Source: Ga0077553 sp038215275 (lineage in GTDB: Bacteria; Acidobacteriota; Terriglobia; Bryobacterales; Bryobacteraceae). From it: a stretch of DNA of 24,757 nucleotides. The stretch spans positions 1-24,757 of the forward strand of contig JBBQRA010000071.1 of assembly GCA_038215275.1 (NCBI GenBank), in the 5' to 3' direction. A program made the translations under genes and the position numbers. The notes under the pieces were generated by a model that was given only the letters and a program-made list of their open reading frames with translations, did not search any database and was not told the origin of the DNA. Shown here in pieces: positions 1 to 7,461 of the stretch (position 1 is the stretch's first letter; each line of letters begins with the position of its first letter).

Positions 1-247
1 CGAAGAGAAAATTCTTGATGAGGGTGGAAAGCGAGACCATCGGCGCGAGGCGCTCGACGACAGCTTTCTTGCGAGCGGCGCCGACGGCCGGCGAAGTGAG
101 AATATTGCGAAGATCGGCCGAATCCTGTTGCAGCGATTGGAACAGGCGGAGTTGGGCCAGAGCGAGATCCGGGGTGAGCGCCGGAGAGGGGCTCATGAGG
201 ATGTCCACCAAGGCGCGGGCGTAGCGGGAGGCGACGGCGAGGGACAT
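1..247 (-). CDS. atpH: ATP synthase F1 delta subunit, N-terminal part (runs off window)
   Basis: The minus strand opens with ATG at 247-245 and stays open to position 1, giving 82 codons that begin MSLAVASRYARALVDIL. The SRYARAL pattern near the N terminus is the usual opening of the F1 delta (OSCP-like) subunit, which links the F1 head to the peripheral b stalk. The C-terminal half lies outside the window. Only 4 nt separate the atpF stop codon from this start, so the genes are co-transcribed in the standard order b', b, delta. Identification rests on the short N-terminal match plus the position directly after atpF; the context makes it close to certain. Confidence 0.88.
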   Translation of the reverse strand, partial: MSLAVASRYARALVDILMSPSPALTPDLALAQLRLFQSLQQDSADLRNILTSPAVGAARKKAVVERLAPMVSLSTLIKNFLF

Positions 248-251
248 AGGC

Positions 252-851
252 CTAGTTGTTCAATCCTTTCAGGAAGCCGTTAATGAGACCAGCGTCGACC
301 TGAGGATTGAGCCGAACGCGGAGTTGGCTTTCGGCCGTTTCGAGCGCCAGTTTCGCCGCGAATTGGCGAAGTTCGGCTTGTGCCTGCTTGGTGGCGGCTT
401 CGATTTCCACCGTCGTATGCTGGCGCATCTTGACGATGGCCTCTTCGCCTTCCTTTCGCACACGGGCCTCTTCGGCAGCCATTTCGACGGCGGCGTTCGA
501 GCGGATGGAGGAGATCTCGCCTTCAAGATTCTTCAGGCGCGTCTCGATGGCGGCAACCTTGGCGTCGGACTCTTTCTGCGTGGCGGCCGCTTCGGCCAAA
601 CCTTTCTCGATGTTGGAGGCGCGGCGGACGAAGAATGGGGGCGCCATCTTGCTGATCAGGTAGCCGAGCCCGATGACGAGCAGGACAAAGTTCGCGATTT
701 TCCACTTCAGCATCGGATCGCCTTCGGCGTGTTCGGTGCCATGCTCAGAAGCGGCGGCTTGGCTCTCGGGGGCGCTATGCTCCTGGGCGACGAGGAGGGC
801 TGCTGACAAGACGAAGCCAATCAAGAAGCTGGGGAGAAGACGGCGGCCCAT
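252..851 (-). CDS. atpF: ATP synthase F0 subunit b
   Basis: This 199-residue protein has the build of an F0 b subunit, which dimerises with b' to form the peripheral stalk of the proton-translocating ATP synthase. A hydrophobic, signal-peptide-like N terminus (about residues 5-22) is followed by an acidic and Ser/Ala-rich linker, then a membrane helix at about 50-68 and a long charged coiled coil (about 78-180) rich in Ala, Glu, Lys and Arg. The extra N-terminal hydrophobic segment makes it longer than the roughly 156-residue E. coli protein. The start is ATG at 851-849, 1 nt after the stop codon of the b' gene. Annotation is secure from the architecture and from the delta gene that follows. 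Confidence 0.93.
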   Translation of the reverse strand: MGRRLLPSFLIGFVLSAALLVAQEHSAPESQAAASEHGTEHAEGDPMLKWKIANFVLLVIGLGYLISKMAPPFFVRRASNIEKGLAEAAATQKESDAKVAAIETRLKNLEGEISSIRSNAAVEMAAEEARVRKEGEEAIVKMRQHTTVEIEAATKQAQAELRQFAAKLALETAESQLRVRLNPQVDAGLINGFLKGLNN

Positions 852-852
852 A

Positions 853-1299
853 TTAAGCAGCCCTCCCGAGGATGCTGGCGGTAATGGCTTCAGCGATGGC
901 TTCCGTTTCGGCGAGGAGGCCTTGGCGGGCGGAGGCCACTTGGGCCACCACGTCAGCTTTGGCTTCGGCCAGCTTGGTTTCAGAGGCTTTTCGCTCTTCG
1001 CCGAAGCGGGCGGACATCTCTTCGGCGAGCCCTTTGCGTTTCTCTTCGTTCAACTTATAGATTTCCGACCGCGCTTTGGTGATGGCGGCTTCGTACTCGG
1101 CGGCCTTTTGCTCGGCTCGAGTTACAGCTTCGGCAGCTTTCTTCCGGGCGCCGACCGTCGCGTCGTAGCGCTCCTTCAGCAGCTTTTCCATGGGTAGGAA
1201 GAAAGTGCTCTTCAGGAAGAAATGGAGGAGGAGGACCAGAAAGAAGGTCGGTAATCCCCGGAGGATGATGTTGTAGAGCGCGTCTAACGTGGCGTCCAT
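853..1299 (-). CDS. ATP synthase F0 subunit b' (second b-type subunit)
   Basis: The 148-residue product has one N-terminal membrane helix (about 11-34, LPTFFLVLLLHFFLKSTFF) and then a continuous charged coiled coil to the end. This is the form of the b/b' subunits of the ATP synthase peripheral stalk. It is followed after 1 nt by a second, longer b-type gene, so this copy is called b'. Paired b and b' genes are known from cyanobacteria, alphaproteobacteria and other phyla. It is the first gene of the operon as seen here: the next gene upstream on the same strand is an unrelated DUF1501 gene, so the a and c subunit genes must be elsewhere. The start is ATG at 1299-1297; no strong Shine-Dalgarno sequence is visible. 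Confidence 0.9.
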   Translation of the reverse strand: MDATLDALYNIILRGLPTFFLVLLLHFFLKSTFFLPMEKLLKERYDATVGARKKAAEAVTRAEQKAAEYEAAITKARSEIYKLNEEKRKGLAEEMSARFGEERKASETKLAEAKADVVAQVASARQGLLAETEAIAEAITASILGRAA

Positions 1300-1351
1300 G
1301 CGAGAAGGCTACCTTACACAGTAACATACATCTCGACCCTAAGCAGACCTG

Positions 1352-1374
1352 GAATTCCTGTTTAACCGGAATTC
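1352..1374. other. Perfect 7-bp inverted repeat between the DUF1501 gene and the ATP synthase operon
   Basis: GAATTCC at 1352-1358 and GGAATTC at 1368-1374 form a hairpin with a 9-nt loop. It lies 15 bp past the DUF1501 stop codon and 53 bp before the b' start codon, on the shared minus strand. No run of U follows on the minus strand, so it is a weak terminator at best. An operator or processing site for the ATP synthase operon is equally possible. Confidence 0.3.
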
Positions 1375-1389
1375 ATGCGGAAGAGTCGG

Positions 1390-2712
1390 TTATGATAGAA
1401 GTTCTTTAATGACATTGCCTTCGACGTCCGTCAGGCGGAAGTCGCGGCCGCCGTAGCGGTAGGTGAGCTTGGTGTGGTCCAGGCCGAGTTGGTGGAGCAT
1501 GGTGGCTTGGAGGTCGTGGGGGTGGATAGGCTTCTCAACCGCCTTGAAGCCGAAGTCGTCGGTGGCGCCGTAGACGCTGCCGCCTTTGAAGCCGCCGCCG
1601 GCGACGATCATCGAATAGCCGTGGTTGTTATGGTCGCGACCGTTCTGGACGTTGACGAGGCCGGAGACCTCCATGGAGGGGGTTCGACCGAACTCGCCGC
1701 CGACGAGGACAATGGTGTCCTTGAGCATGTCCCTGGCCTTGAGGTCTTCCATGAGGGAGCCGATGGCGGGGTCGGCTTCGTTGGCGAGTCTGCGATGGAG
1801 GGTGATGTCGTCGTGGTTGTCCCAGGGTTGGGAGTTCCCATGATAGATCTGGACCATGCGGACGCCCTTTTCGGCGAGGCGGAGGGCGGTGAGGCAGCCG
1901 CGGCCGACGGGGGTATCGCCGTAGCGGGAGCGGACGGCTTCGGGTTCCTTGGTGATGTCGAAGACTTCGGGCGCTTCGCTTTGCATGCGGTAGGCGACTT
2001 CCATGGATTCGACGCCAGTTTCAAAGTGGGGGTCGTGGATCTGATTGAGCTTGCCGAGGAGGTCCATTTGGCGGCGCTGTTCGGCGGGGCCGCGTTGCGG
2101 GGTGATGTAGGGGATGAGCTTGCGGACGTCCTTCTCTTTGGTTTCGATGTGGACGCCCTGGTGGACGGCGGGGAGGAAGGCGGAGGTCCAAAGTTGGGAG
2201 CCGATGACGGGGACGCCGGGGCAGAGAACGACGAAGCTGGGCAGATTGTTGTTCATGGACCCGAGGCCGTAGGAGAGCCAGGATCCCATGGATGGGCGGC
2301 CGGGGAGGGGCACGCCGCAGTTCATGATGAGGAGGGACGGTTCGTGGTTGGGGCGCTCGGTGTGGAGCGAGCGGATGACGCAGAAATCGTCGATGTGGGA
2401 GGCGATGCGGGGGAAGATTTCCGAGACTTCGATGCCGGATTGACCGCTGCGTTTGAATTCGAAGGGCGAGCCGAGGAGGGCTCCGGTTTTGCGCTCCGTT
2501 TTGAGATTGACGCCGGAGGGCATGGGCTTGCCGTGGTACTTCTGCAGGAGGGGCTTGGGGTCAAATGTGTCGACCTGGGAGGGACCTCCGTTCAGGAAGA
2601 TGAAGATGACGCGTTTGGCTTTCGGGGCGAAGTGGGGCTGCGGGACGGTGGCGGCGAGTCCGCAGCCGCCGAAGCCGATGGAGAGGGTAGAGAGTAGTTG
2701 GCGGCGGGTCAT
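1390..2712 (-). CDS. DUF1501 family protein, Tat-exported
   Basis: This 440-residue protein starts MTRRQLLSTLSIGFGG, a twin-arginine signal. The DUF1501 hallmark FLNGGPSQVDTFDPKP follows at about 39-54, and GGEFGRTP at about 338-345 and GRDHNNHGYS at about 358-367 are typical of the C-terminal half. DUF1501 is an alkaline-phosphatase-superfamily-like family of unknown reaction, common in planctomycetes, verrucomicrobia and acidobacteria and almost always paired with DUF1549/DUF1553 heme proteins, as here. I start it at 2712 rather than further upstream in the same frame because this places the Tat signal at the N terminus and leaves 5 nt after the upstream stop codon. A role in extracytoplasmic breakdown of polymers has been suggested for such pairs, but the substrate is unknown. 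Confidence 0.9.
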   Translation of the reverse strand: MTRRQLLSTLSIGFGGCGLAATVPQPHFAPKAKRVIFIFLNGGPSQVDTFDPKPLLQKYHGKPMPSGVNLKTERKTGALLGSPFEFKRSGQSGIEVSEIFPRIASHIDDFCVIRSLHTERPNHEPSLLIMNCGVPLPGRPSMGSWLSYGLGSMNNNLPSFVVLCPGVPVIGSQLWTSAFLPAVHQGVHIETKEKDVRKLIPYITPQRGPAEQRRQMDLLGKLNQIHDPHFETGVESMEVAYRMQSEAPEVFDITKEPEAVRSRYGDTPVGRGCLTALRLAEKGVRMVQIYHGNSQPWDNHDDITLHRRLANEADPAIGSLMEDLKARDMLKDTIVLVGGEFGRTPSMEVSGLVNVQNGRDHNNHGYSMIVAGGGFKGGSVYGATDDFGFKAVEKPIHPHDLQATMLHQLGLDHTKLTYRYGGRDFRLTDVEGNVIKELLS

Positions 2713-2717
2713 TTTCG

Positions 2718-5180
2718 TTACTCGATGTAAAGGAATTCGTTGGAGCTGAGGAGGACCTGGACGAACTCGGACCACTGGCCGTTCTGGGCGAGGTAGTCCT
2801 TGGCGAGTTGGAGTTCGGGCTTGGTGGGGACGCGGGCGAAGAGGCGGCGGTAGGCATCGGAGGGGTCGGGGCCTTTGATCGCTTCGGCGGCCTTGAGCAT
2901 AAGAGGGCTGTTCATGAGAAAGAGCCGCTGCAGAGGGACATTGGTTTCAATGCGGCGTTCGGAGGTGTTGTTCGGATTGGGGAAATCGAACAGGTTCAAC
3001 ATAGTGTCGGTGTGGCGGCGGGAGACGTAGCCGTAGACGGTGCGGCGGACGTTGGCGGGGTCATCGAGGGGCGTGGCTTTGCCGCCGGCGGTGAGGTCGA
3101 GTTGGCCGGACACGGAGAGTACGGAGTCGCGAATGGCCTCGGCGTCGAGTCTGCGCTTGGGGAACCGCCAGTAGAGACGGTTCTCGGCGTCGACCTTTTC
3201 AGAGGCAGCGACGGGCGCGGAGGAGAGGCGGTAGGTCTCCGACAGCATGATTTCGCGGTGGAGGCTTTTGATGCTCCATTTGTTTTCGACGAAGCGAGCG
3301 GCGAGGTAGTCGAGGAGTTCGGGGTGGGAGGGGCGTTCGCCGAGGATGCCGAAATTGGAGGACGTGCGGACGATGCCTTCGTTGAAGTGGCCCTGCCAGA
3401 TACGGTTGACCATGACGCGAGCGGTGAGGGGATTGTCCGGAGAGGCGACGCGCTCGGCAAGTTCGAGGCGGCCGGAACCTTTCGAGAAGAGTTCGGGCTG
3501 GTTTGGCTTTGACAGAATGGCGAGCCAACCTCGGGGGGCTTCGTCGCCGAGCGTGGCGCGGTTACCGCGGAGGTGCACCTTTTCATTGCGCGGCTTTTCG
3601 ATGTCGGCGATGGCGTGGAGGAACGGGTAGCGGTCGGGTCGGGCCTTCTCGGCTACGGTGATGATCTGGCGGAGGAAATCGAGGTGTTCGCGGTAAGGGC
3701 CCTGGAGCCATCGGTCAATCTTGCCGTCGCCGTAGAAGAAGACGCCGCGGGCGCCGAAGAATTCGCGGTACAGGTAGAAGTCGTTCTTTGAGAGGGAGAG
3801 AAGGTCGGCGGAGGCGAGGTCGCGGCGGGCGTTGGAGCCGCCGAGGCGGATGAGATTCTTTTCGTCGATGGCGCGTTTCTCGCGGAGGACGGCGACGAGG
3901 ACGTTGCGGAACTCGGTGGGGTTCTCGGTTTGGACTTGGGGGGCTTCGCGGTCCTTGCGGGCGAGATACGCTTTCAGACGATCAACGGTTTCGCCGTCGA
4001 GAGCGTCGAGCTTGCCTTTGCCGATGGCGGCTAGCAGGTAGAGGTCGGCTCTGGCGGAGAGGAAGTCCATTACTTGTTCGGACTGCTTCTTGACGAAGTC
4101 ATCCCGGTCGGCTTTGGCGCGTTGGAGGGCCTTGTCGGCGGTCTCGTAGGCCTTGACGGCGGCTGAGCCGGCGAGGGGGTGCTCCTTGTACTGGGAACTG
4201 TTGAAGATGCCTAGGAGGGAGTAGTAGTCCTTAGTGGGGATGGGATCGAACTTGTGGTCGTGGCATTGGGCGCAGGCGACGGTGAGGCCGAGGAAGCCCC
4301 GGGTGGTGACGTCGACGCGGTCATCCTGGAACTCGGGGTTGAGGCCGTAGAGGCCGAGGGCGGGGAGGAGATCGGGCTCATTCAGATGGTCGGCGGCGAG
4401 TTGGGCTTTGACGAAGGTGTCGTAGGGTAGGTCTTTGTTGAAGGCCTGAATCACCCAGTCGCGGTAGCGGAAGGCGTTGGGCTGGGGCTCGTCCATGGTG
4501 GAGTTGAGCTTGTCGTCGGAGTAGCGGGCGACGTCGAGCCAGTGGCGGCCCCAGCGTTCGCCGTAACGGGGGGAGGCGAGGAGGCGGTCGATGACGGTGG
4601 CCCAGGCGTTGGGGGATTTGTCGTTGAGGAAGGCTTCGGTCTCTTCGTAGGTGGGCGGTAGGCCGGTGAGGTCGAGGGTGGCGCGGCGGAGAAGGACGCG
4701 CTTCGAAGCAGGGGGCGCGGGGGTGATCCCTTTGGCCTTCCAGGCGGCTTGGAGGAGAGAGTCGATGTTGCCGGCGGGTTTGCGTACGGGTTGGAAGGCC
4801 CAGTAGGCGCGCTGTTCGGGGCGGATGACGTAGTCCTTCGATTTGGAGACGGGGGCGGGGGAAGCAGGCCAGACTGCGCCGTCGCGGATCCACGTTTCGA
4901 GGGCGGCGATTTCGGAATCTTTAAGCTTGCCGCCGGCGGGCGGCATTTCGCCGGAGCGGACGCGCGTGAGAAGTAGGCTTTCGTTGGGCTTGCCGGGGAC
5001 GACAACTTTGGCGAGCGAGGCCTGCGAGACCATTTCGAGGCCACCGAGTTTGGTTTGCGTGTGGCAGGAGAAGCATCGCTCGGCAAGCACCGGGCGAACT
5101 TTGGTTTCGAAGAATTCAGAATTGCCTTCGGCGGCGTGGAGGCACGCGCAGGCCCAGGCAGCTATGGCCAGCCGTCTCAT
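2718..5180 (-). CDS. PSCyt1-DUF1549-DUF1553 heme protein (planctomycete cytochrome type)
   Basis: The 820-residue protein has a short signal sequence (about 1-17) and a cytochrome-like module with CFSCH at 36-40 and GEMPP at about 77-81, whose Met is a likely axial heme ligand. DUF1549 spans about 138-345 and carries a second heme-type motif, CAQCH, at 303-307. DUF1553 occupies roughly 560-815 and ends in the usual LLSSNEFLYIE. Location is periplasmic or outer surface. It is the first gene of a two-gene operon with the DUF1501 gene. The reaction of this family is not established; the two heme motifs indicate electron transfer. The ATG at 5180 has no Shine-Dalgarno sequence and a TATAGT hexamer 6 nt upstream, suggesting a leaderless message. 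Confidence 0.92.
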   Translation of the reverse strand: MRRLAIAAWACACLHAAEGNSEFFETKVRPVLAERCFSCHTQTKLGGLEMVSQASLAKVVVPGKPNESLLLTRVRSGEMPPAGGKLKDSEIAALETWIRDGAVWPASPAPVSKSKDYVIRPEQRAYWAFQPVRKPAGNIDSLLQAAWKAKGITPAPPASKRVLLRRATLDLTGLPPTYEETEAFLNDKSPNAWATVIDRLLASPRYGERWGRHWLDVARYSDDKLNSTMDEPQPNAFRYRDWVIQAFNKDLPYDTFVKAQLAADHLNEPDLLPALGLYGLNPEFQDDRVDVTTRGFLGLTVACAQCHDHKFDPIPTKDYYSLLGIFNSSQYKEHPLAGSAAVKAYETADKALQRAKADRDDFVKKQSEQVMDFLSARADLYLLAAIGKGKLDALDGETVDRLKAYLARKDREAPQVQTENPTEFRNVLVAVLREKRAIDEKNLIRLGGSNARRDLASADLLSLSKNDFYLYREFFGARGVFFYGDGKIDRWLQGPYREHLDFLRQIITVAEKARPDRYPFLHAIADIEKPRNEKVHLRGNRATLGDEAPRGWLAILSKPNQPELFSKGSGRLELAERVASPDNPLTARVMVNRIWQGHFNEGIVRTSSNFGILGERPSHPELLDYLAARFVENKWSIKSLHREIMLSETYRLSSAPVAASEKVDAENRLYWRFPKRRLDAEAIRDSVLSVSGQLDLTAGGKATPLDDPANVRRTVYGYVSRRHTDTMLNLFDFPNPNNTSERRIETNVPLQRLFLMNSPLMLKAAEAIKGPDPSDAYRRLFARVPTKPELQLAKDYLAQNGQWSEFVQVLLSSNEFLYIE

Positions 5181-5186
5181 ACCGGG

Positions 5187-5192
5187 ACTATA
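5187..5192 (-). promoter_or_regulatory. Candidate -10 hexamer (TATAGT) for the DUF1549/DUF1553 operon
   Basis: On the minus strand TATAGT ends 6 nt before the ATG at 5180. If it is the -10 element, transcription would begin at about the start codon. No Shine-Dalgarno sequence lies between. No convincing -35 element is seen. The intergenic gap shared with the divergent sigma gene is only 39 bp. Confidence 0.4.
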
Positions 5193-5203
5193 TCATTCGG
5201 CGC

Positions 5204-5209
5204 TATACT
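5204..5209 (+). promoter_or_regulatory. Candidate -10 hexamer (TATACT) for the ECF sigma gene
   Basis: TATACT ends 10 nt before the ATG at 5220. The intervening bases TTTCCTCCGT are pyrimidine-rich and cannot act as a ribosome-binding site, so the transcript is probably leaderless or nearly so. No good -35 hexamer is present at 17 bp; an ECF-type promoter was not recognised. Confidence 0.4.
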
Positions 5210-5219
5210 TTTCCTCCGT

Positions 5220-6176
5220 ATGGTGGAAACGGATCAAGAGCTAGAGGCGCACCGGACTGCGTTGACTGGGCATTGCTATCGGATGTTGGGATCGATTGCC
5301 GATGCTGACGATGCGGTGCAAGAGACTATGCTGCGGGCTTGGCGGGGACGTGAAGGTTTTGACGGCAGGGCGGCGTTGCGGACGTGGCTCTACCGGATTG
5401 CGACGAACGTCTGTCTGGACGAAATCGAAAGCCGGGGGCGGCGGGCGCGGCCCATGGAAGAAGGGCCGGCGGGGACGACGGCGGGTCCGCTGGTGAAATT
5501 GCCGCGAACGCATTGGCTCGAACCGGTGCCGGATGCGTTGGCGATTCCGTCGGATGAGAACCCGGCGAAGCAGCTCGTACTACGGGAGAGTATTCGCTTA
5601 GCGTTTGTTTCGGCGCTGCAGCATCTCCCTCCGCGGCAGCGGGCGGTGTTGCTTTTGGTGGAGGTGCTGGACTGGGCAGCGGCCGAGGTGGCCGAGGGAT
5701 TGGAGATGACCGTGGCGGCGGTGAACAGCGCGCTGCACTGGGCGCGGGCGACGTTGGCCGGGCGACGGGGCTTGGTGCCCAGGGGAGCATTGACGGCGGA
5801 GCAGGGGCAGATGTTGGAGCGGTATGTGTCGGCGTTTGAGCGGTACGACGTGGATGGGCTGGTCGCGCTGTTGCGGGAGGATTCGACGTTCTCGATGCCG
5901 CCTTATTCGCTCTGGCTGCAAGGGCCGGCGCCGGTGCGGGATTGGCTGCTGGGCCATGGGGCGGGGTGCCGGGGATCGAGGCTGCTGCCGGTGGCGGCGT
6001 GCGGGTCTCCGGCGTTTGCGCAGTACCGGGCGGCGGAAGGCGGAGGGCATACGCCGTGGGCGCTGGTGGTGTTGGAACTGGACGGGGACCGGATTGGGGG
6101 GTGGAATTCGTTCCTCGATACAGAGACACTATTCCCGTTGTTTGGCCTGCCAAGTTTTATTCCAGCCGACCGATGA
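5220..6176 (+). CDS. ECF-type RNA polymerase sigma factor with SnoaL-like C-terminal domain (TIGR02960/SigX5-like)
   Basis: This 318-residue protein has sigma region 2 at about 10-70 (TGHCYRMLGSIADADDAVQE, then FDGRAALRTWLYRIATN) and region 4 at about 125-180 (LQHLPPRQRAVLLLVEVLDW, then AAVNSALHWARATL). The remaining roughly 120 residues (195-315) resemble the SnoaL_2-type domain carried by this class of long ECF factors, which in related groups tunes sigma activity in place of an anti-sigma factor. The track-wide open frame extends further upstream, but ATG at 5220 begins exactly where family members begin. Two VOC proteins and a broken DUF1801 gene follow, the kind of small-domain neighbours often seen with such sigma factors. 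No anti-sigma gene is adjacent. Targets are unknown. Confidence 0.92.
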   Translation: MVETDQELEAHRTALTGHCYRMLGSIADADDAVQETMLRAWRGREGFDGRAALRTWLYRIATNVCLDEIESRGRRARPMEEGPAGTTAGPLVKLPRTHWLEPVPDALAIPSDENPAKQLVLRESIRLAFVSALQHLPPRQRAVLLLVEVLDWAAAEVAEGLEMTVAAVNSALHWARATLAGRRGLVPRGALTAEQGQMLERYVSAFERYDVDGLVALLREDSTFSMPPYSLWLQGPAPVRDWLLGHGAGCRGSRLLPVAACGSPAFAQYRAAEGGGHTPWALVVLELDGDRIGGWNSFLDTETLFPLFGLPSFIPADR

Positions 6177-6242
6177 GTTTCCGCAGAGGAGCCCGTCTAT
6201 TCCTGTGTAACCCCGCAACAAGCGGGCCAAGAGAGGAATGAG

Positions 6243-6668
6243 ATGGTTGCAAAATTGAATCCGTATTTGAGCTTCAACGGGCAGGCCGCGCAGGCGCTGG
6301 CTTTCTACAAGGACTCGTTGAAGGGAGAGGTGGCCGATCAGCGATACTGGCGCGATATGCCAGGAGCGGAGGCGGCGGCGGGGACCGGCGATCTGGTGAT
6401 GCACTCCGAACTGAAGCTGGGCGGCGGTTTAGTGATGATGAGCGATGCGGGCCCAGGGTGCCCGGGGCCGGACCGGGGCGGCAACGCTAGCATCTGCCTG
6501 CACTATGAGGACCTGCCGGCGATGGAAGCGGCGTTTGCCAAGATGGGCGACGGCGGCAAAGTGGACTGCCCGTTGGGCGATGCCTTCTGGGGGGCGCGGT
6601 TCGGGGCTTTGACGGACCAGTTCGGCGTGAGCTGGTTGTTTCATGGCCCGATGCCAAAGGGGGAGTAA
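6243..6668 (+). CDS. VOC superfamily protein, PhnB-like
   Basis: The 141-residue protein starts KLNPYLSFNGQAAQALAFYK and ends with LTDQFGVSWLFH, both diagnostic for the PhnB-like branch of the vicinal-oxygen-chelate (glyoxalase/dioxygenase) fold. Two beta-alpha-beta-beta-beta repeats fit the length. The enzymatic activity of this branch is not known. The start codon at 6243 is preceded by AGAGGA at good spacing. The gene follows the ECF sigma gene after 66 nt, which include a small hairpin (CCCGC-AACAA-GCGGG, 6212-6226), and it overlaps the next gene by 1 nt (TAATG). It is likely part of the sigma-factor operon or regulon. Confidence 0.88.
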   Translation: MVAKLNPYLSFNGQAAQALAFYKDSLKGEVADQRYWRDMPGAEAAAGTGDLVMHSELKLGGGLVMMSDAGPGCPGPDRGGNASICLHYEDLPAMEAAFAKMGDGGKVDCPLGDAFWGARFGALTDQFGVSWLFHGPMPKGE

Positions 6669-7078
6669 TGGCTTACCGGGAAGCGACAATCTGGATCAAC
6701 TTGGCGGTGAAGGACCTGGAGCGGGCGAAGTCGTTCTTTGCCGCGCTGGGGTTTGGCTTCAACCGGAAATACACCGATGCGAAGGCGGCCTGCATGGTTC
6801 TGAACGAGCAGGCCCGGGTGATGTTGTTGCGGGAGGAGTTCTTCGCCGGATTCACGAAGCGGAGGCCGTGCGATATGGCCACGCACACCGAGGCGCTGCT
6901 GGCGATTTCGTGCGGCAGCCGGGAAGAGGTGGACACTCTGGTGAACCTCGCTTTGGCGGCGGGAGGCACCGCGTGCATGGACCCGGTGGACCATGGCTTT
7001 ATGTACGGTTGGACCTTCTATGACCTGGACGGACATCATTGGGAGGTGTTCTCGATGGCTGAGGGCGGACCCGAATAA
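6668..7078 (+). CDS. VOC superfamily protein, glyoxalase/bleomycin-resistance-like
   Basis: The 136-residue protein begins IWINLAVKDLERAKSFFAALGF and ends YDLDGHHWEVFSM, the standard edges of a two-repeat VOC fold; the His and Glu in GHHWE are usual metal-site positions. The substrate cannot be told. The start ATG overlaps the stop codon of the preceding VOC gene (TAATG), with GGGGGAG just upstream as ribosome site, and its own stop overlaps the next ATG in the same way. The three genes are thus translationally coupled. Related copies occur as effectors next to sigma factors in acidobacteria, but a detoxification role here is only inference. Confidence 0.87.
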   Translation: MAYREATIWINLAVKDLERAKSFFAALGFGFNRKYTDAKAACMVLNEQARVMLLREEFFAGFTKRRPCDMATHTEALLAISCGSREEVDTLVNLALAAGGTACMDPVDHGFMYGWTFYDLDGHHWEVFSMAEGGPE

Positions 7079-7377
7079 TGGCAATGCGGAAGGGGAGTTC
7101 TCCGGCCGCGGTGGATGAGTATCTCGACAGTGCCGCAGCCCGCCCGCGGTACGCTCGCGAAGGTGCGCGCGGTGATTCTCAATCGGTGCTGCCGGAGGGC
7201 GCCACGGAAGCGATCAGATATGAGATTCCGAGCTATAGGTACAAGGGGATGCTGGTTGGATTTTTGGGCTTTCGAGGATTGCTCAGAACGAAGGTTAGGC
7301 AGGATGTCCGGGGGAGGCAGAGACCCATGTTGTCGAGACGCGTCGCGCCGAAGTTTGCGTTGGCTGCGGCAGCGTGA
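7078..7377 (+). pseudogene. DUF1801 family gene, disrupted by frameshifts
   Basis: Frame 1 reads a DUF1801-like start with VDEYL, but the expected next segment, STVPQPARGTLAKVRAVI, lies in the +1 frame from about 7127 to 7180. The sequence returns to frame 1 for SVLPEGATEAIRYEIPSY and RYKGMLVGF (about 7184-7263), then the match WAFEDCS continues in the +1 frame. Two opposite shifts inside the domain and a third near its C-terminal part would destroy the product, and the usual C-terminal region is not recognisable. DUF1801 proteins are small, about 115-140 residues, often near VOC genes and sigma factors. The coupled start (TAATG with the VOC gene) shows that it was once a working fourth gene of this operon. 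Sequencing error is possible, but three separate shifts make decay more likely. Confidence 0.72.
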
Positions 7378-7406
7378 GTTGGCGAGGTTAGGGGCAAGGG
7401 CGCTGT

Positions 7407-7420
7407 CCCGTTGAAACGGG
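7407..7420 (+). terminator. Small hairpin after the sigma/VOC operon
   Basis: CCCGT-TGAA-ACGGG forms a 5-bp stem with a tetraloop, 30 bp after the end of the DUF1801 remnant and about 40 bp before the esterase gene. No U-tract follows, so intrinsic termination is doubtful. Confidence 0.3.
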
Positions 7421-7443
7421 CGAAGTAGAGAGGGAACGCTGCG

Positions 7444-7459
7444 TGCGATAAGATTCGCA
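7444..7459 (+). promoter_or_regulatory. Candidate -10 element inside a small inverted repeat, before the esterase gene
   Basis: TGCGA (7444-7448) and TCGCA (7455-7459) flank TAAGAT, and the stretch GATAAGAT resembles a -10 element ending about 7-9 nt before the ATG at 7462. No Shine-Dalgarno sequence is close to the start; the nearest purine run, AGAGAGGG, is too distant. This matches the near-leaderless layout of other operon-leading genes in the window. Confidence 0.33.
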
Positions 7460-7461
7460 GA

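Noticed and set aside
1354..6212. Near-identical 14-mers ATTCCTGTTTAACC (1354-1367) and ATTCCTGTGTAACC (6199-6212) in two intergenic regions
   Set aside because: A 13/14 match between two places in a 25-kb window is expected many times by chance, and the two sites have no shared orientation or position relative to their genes.
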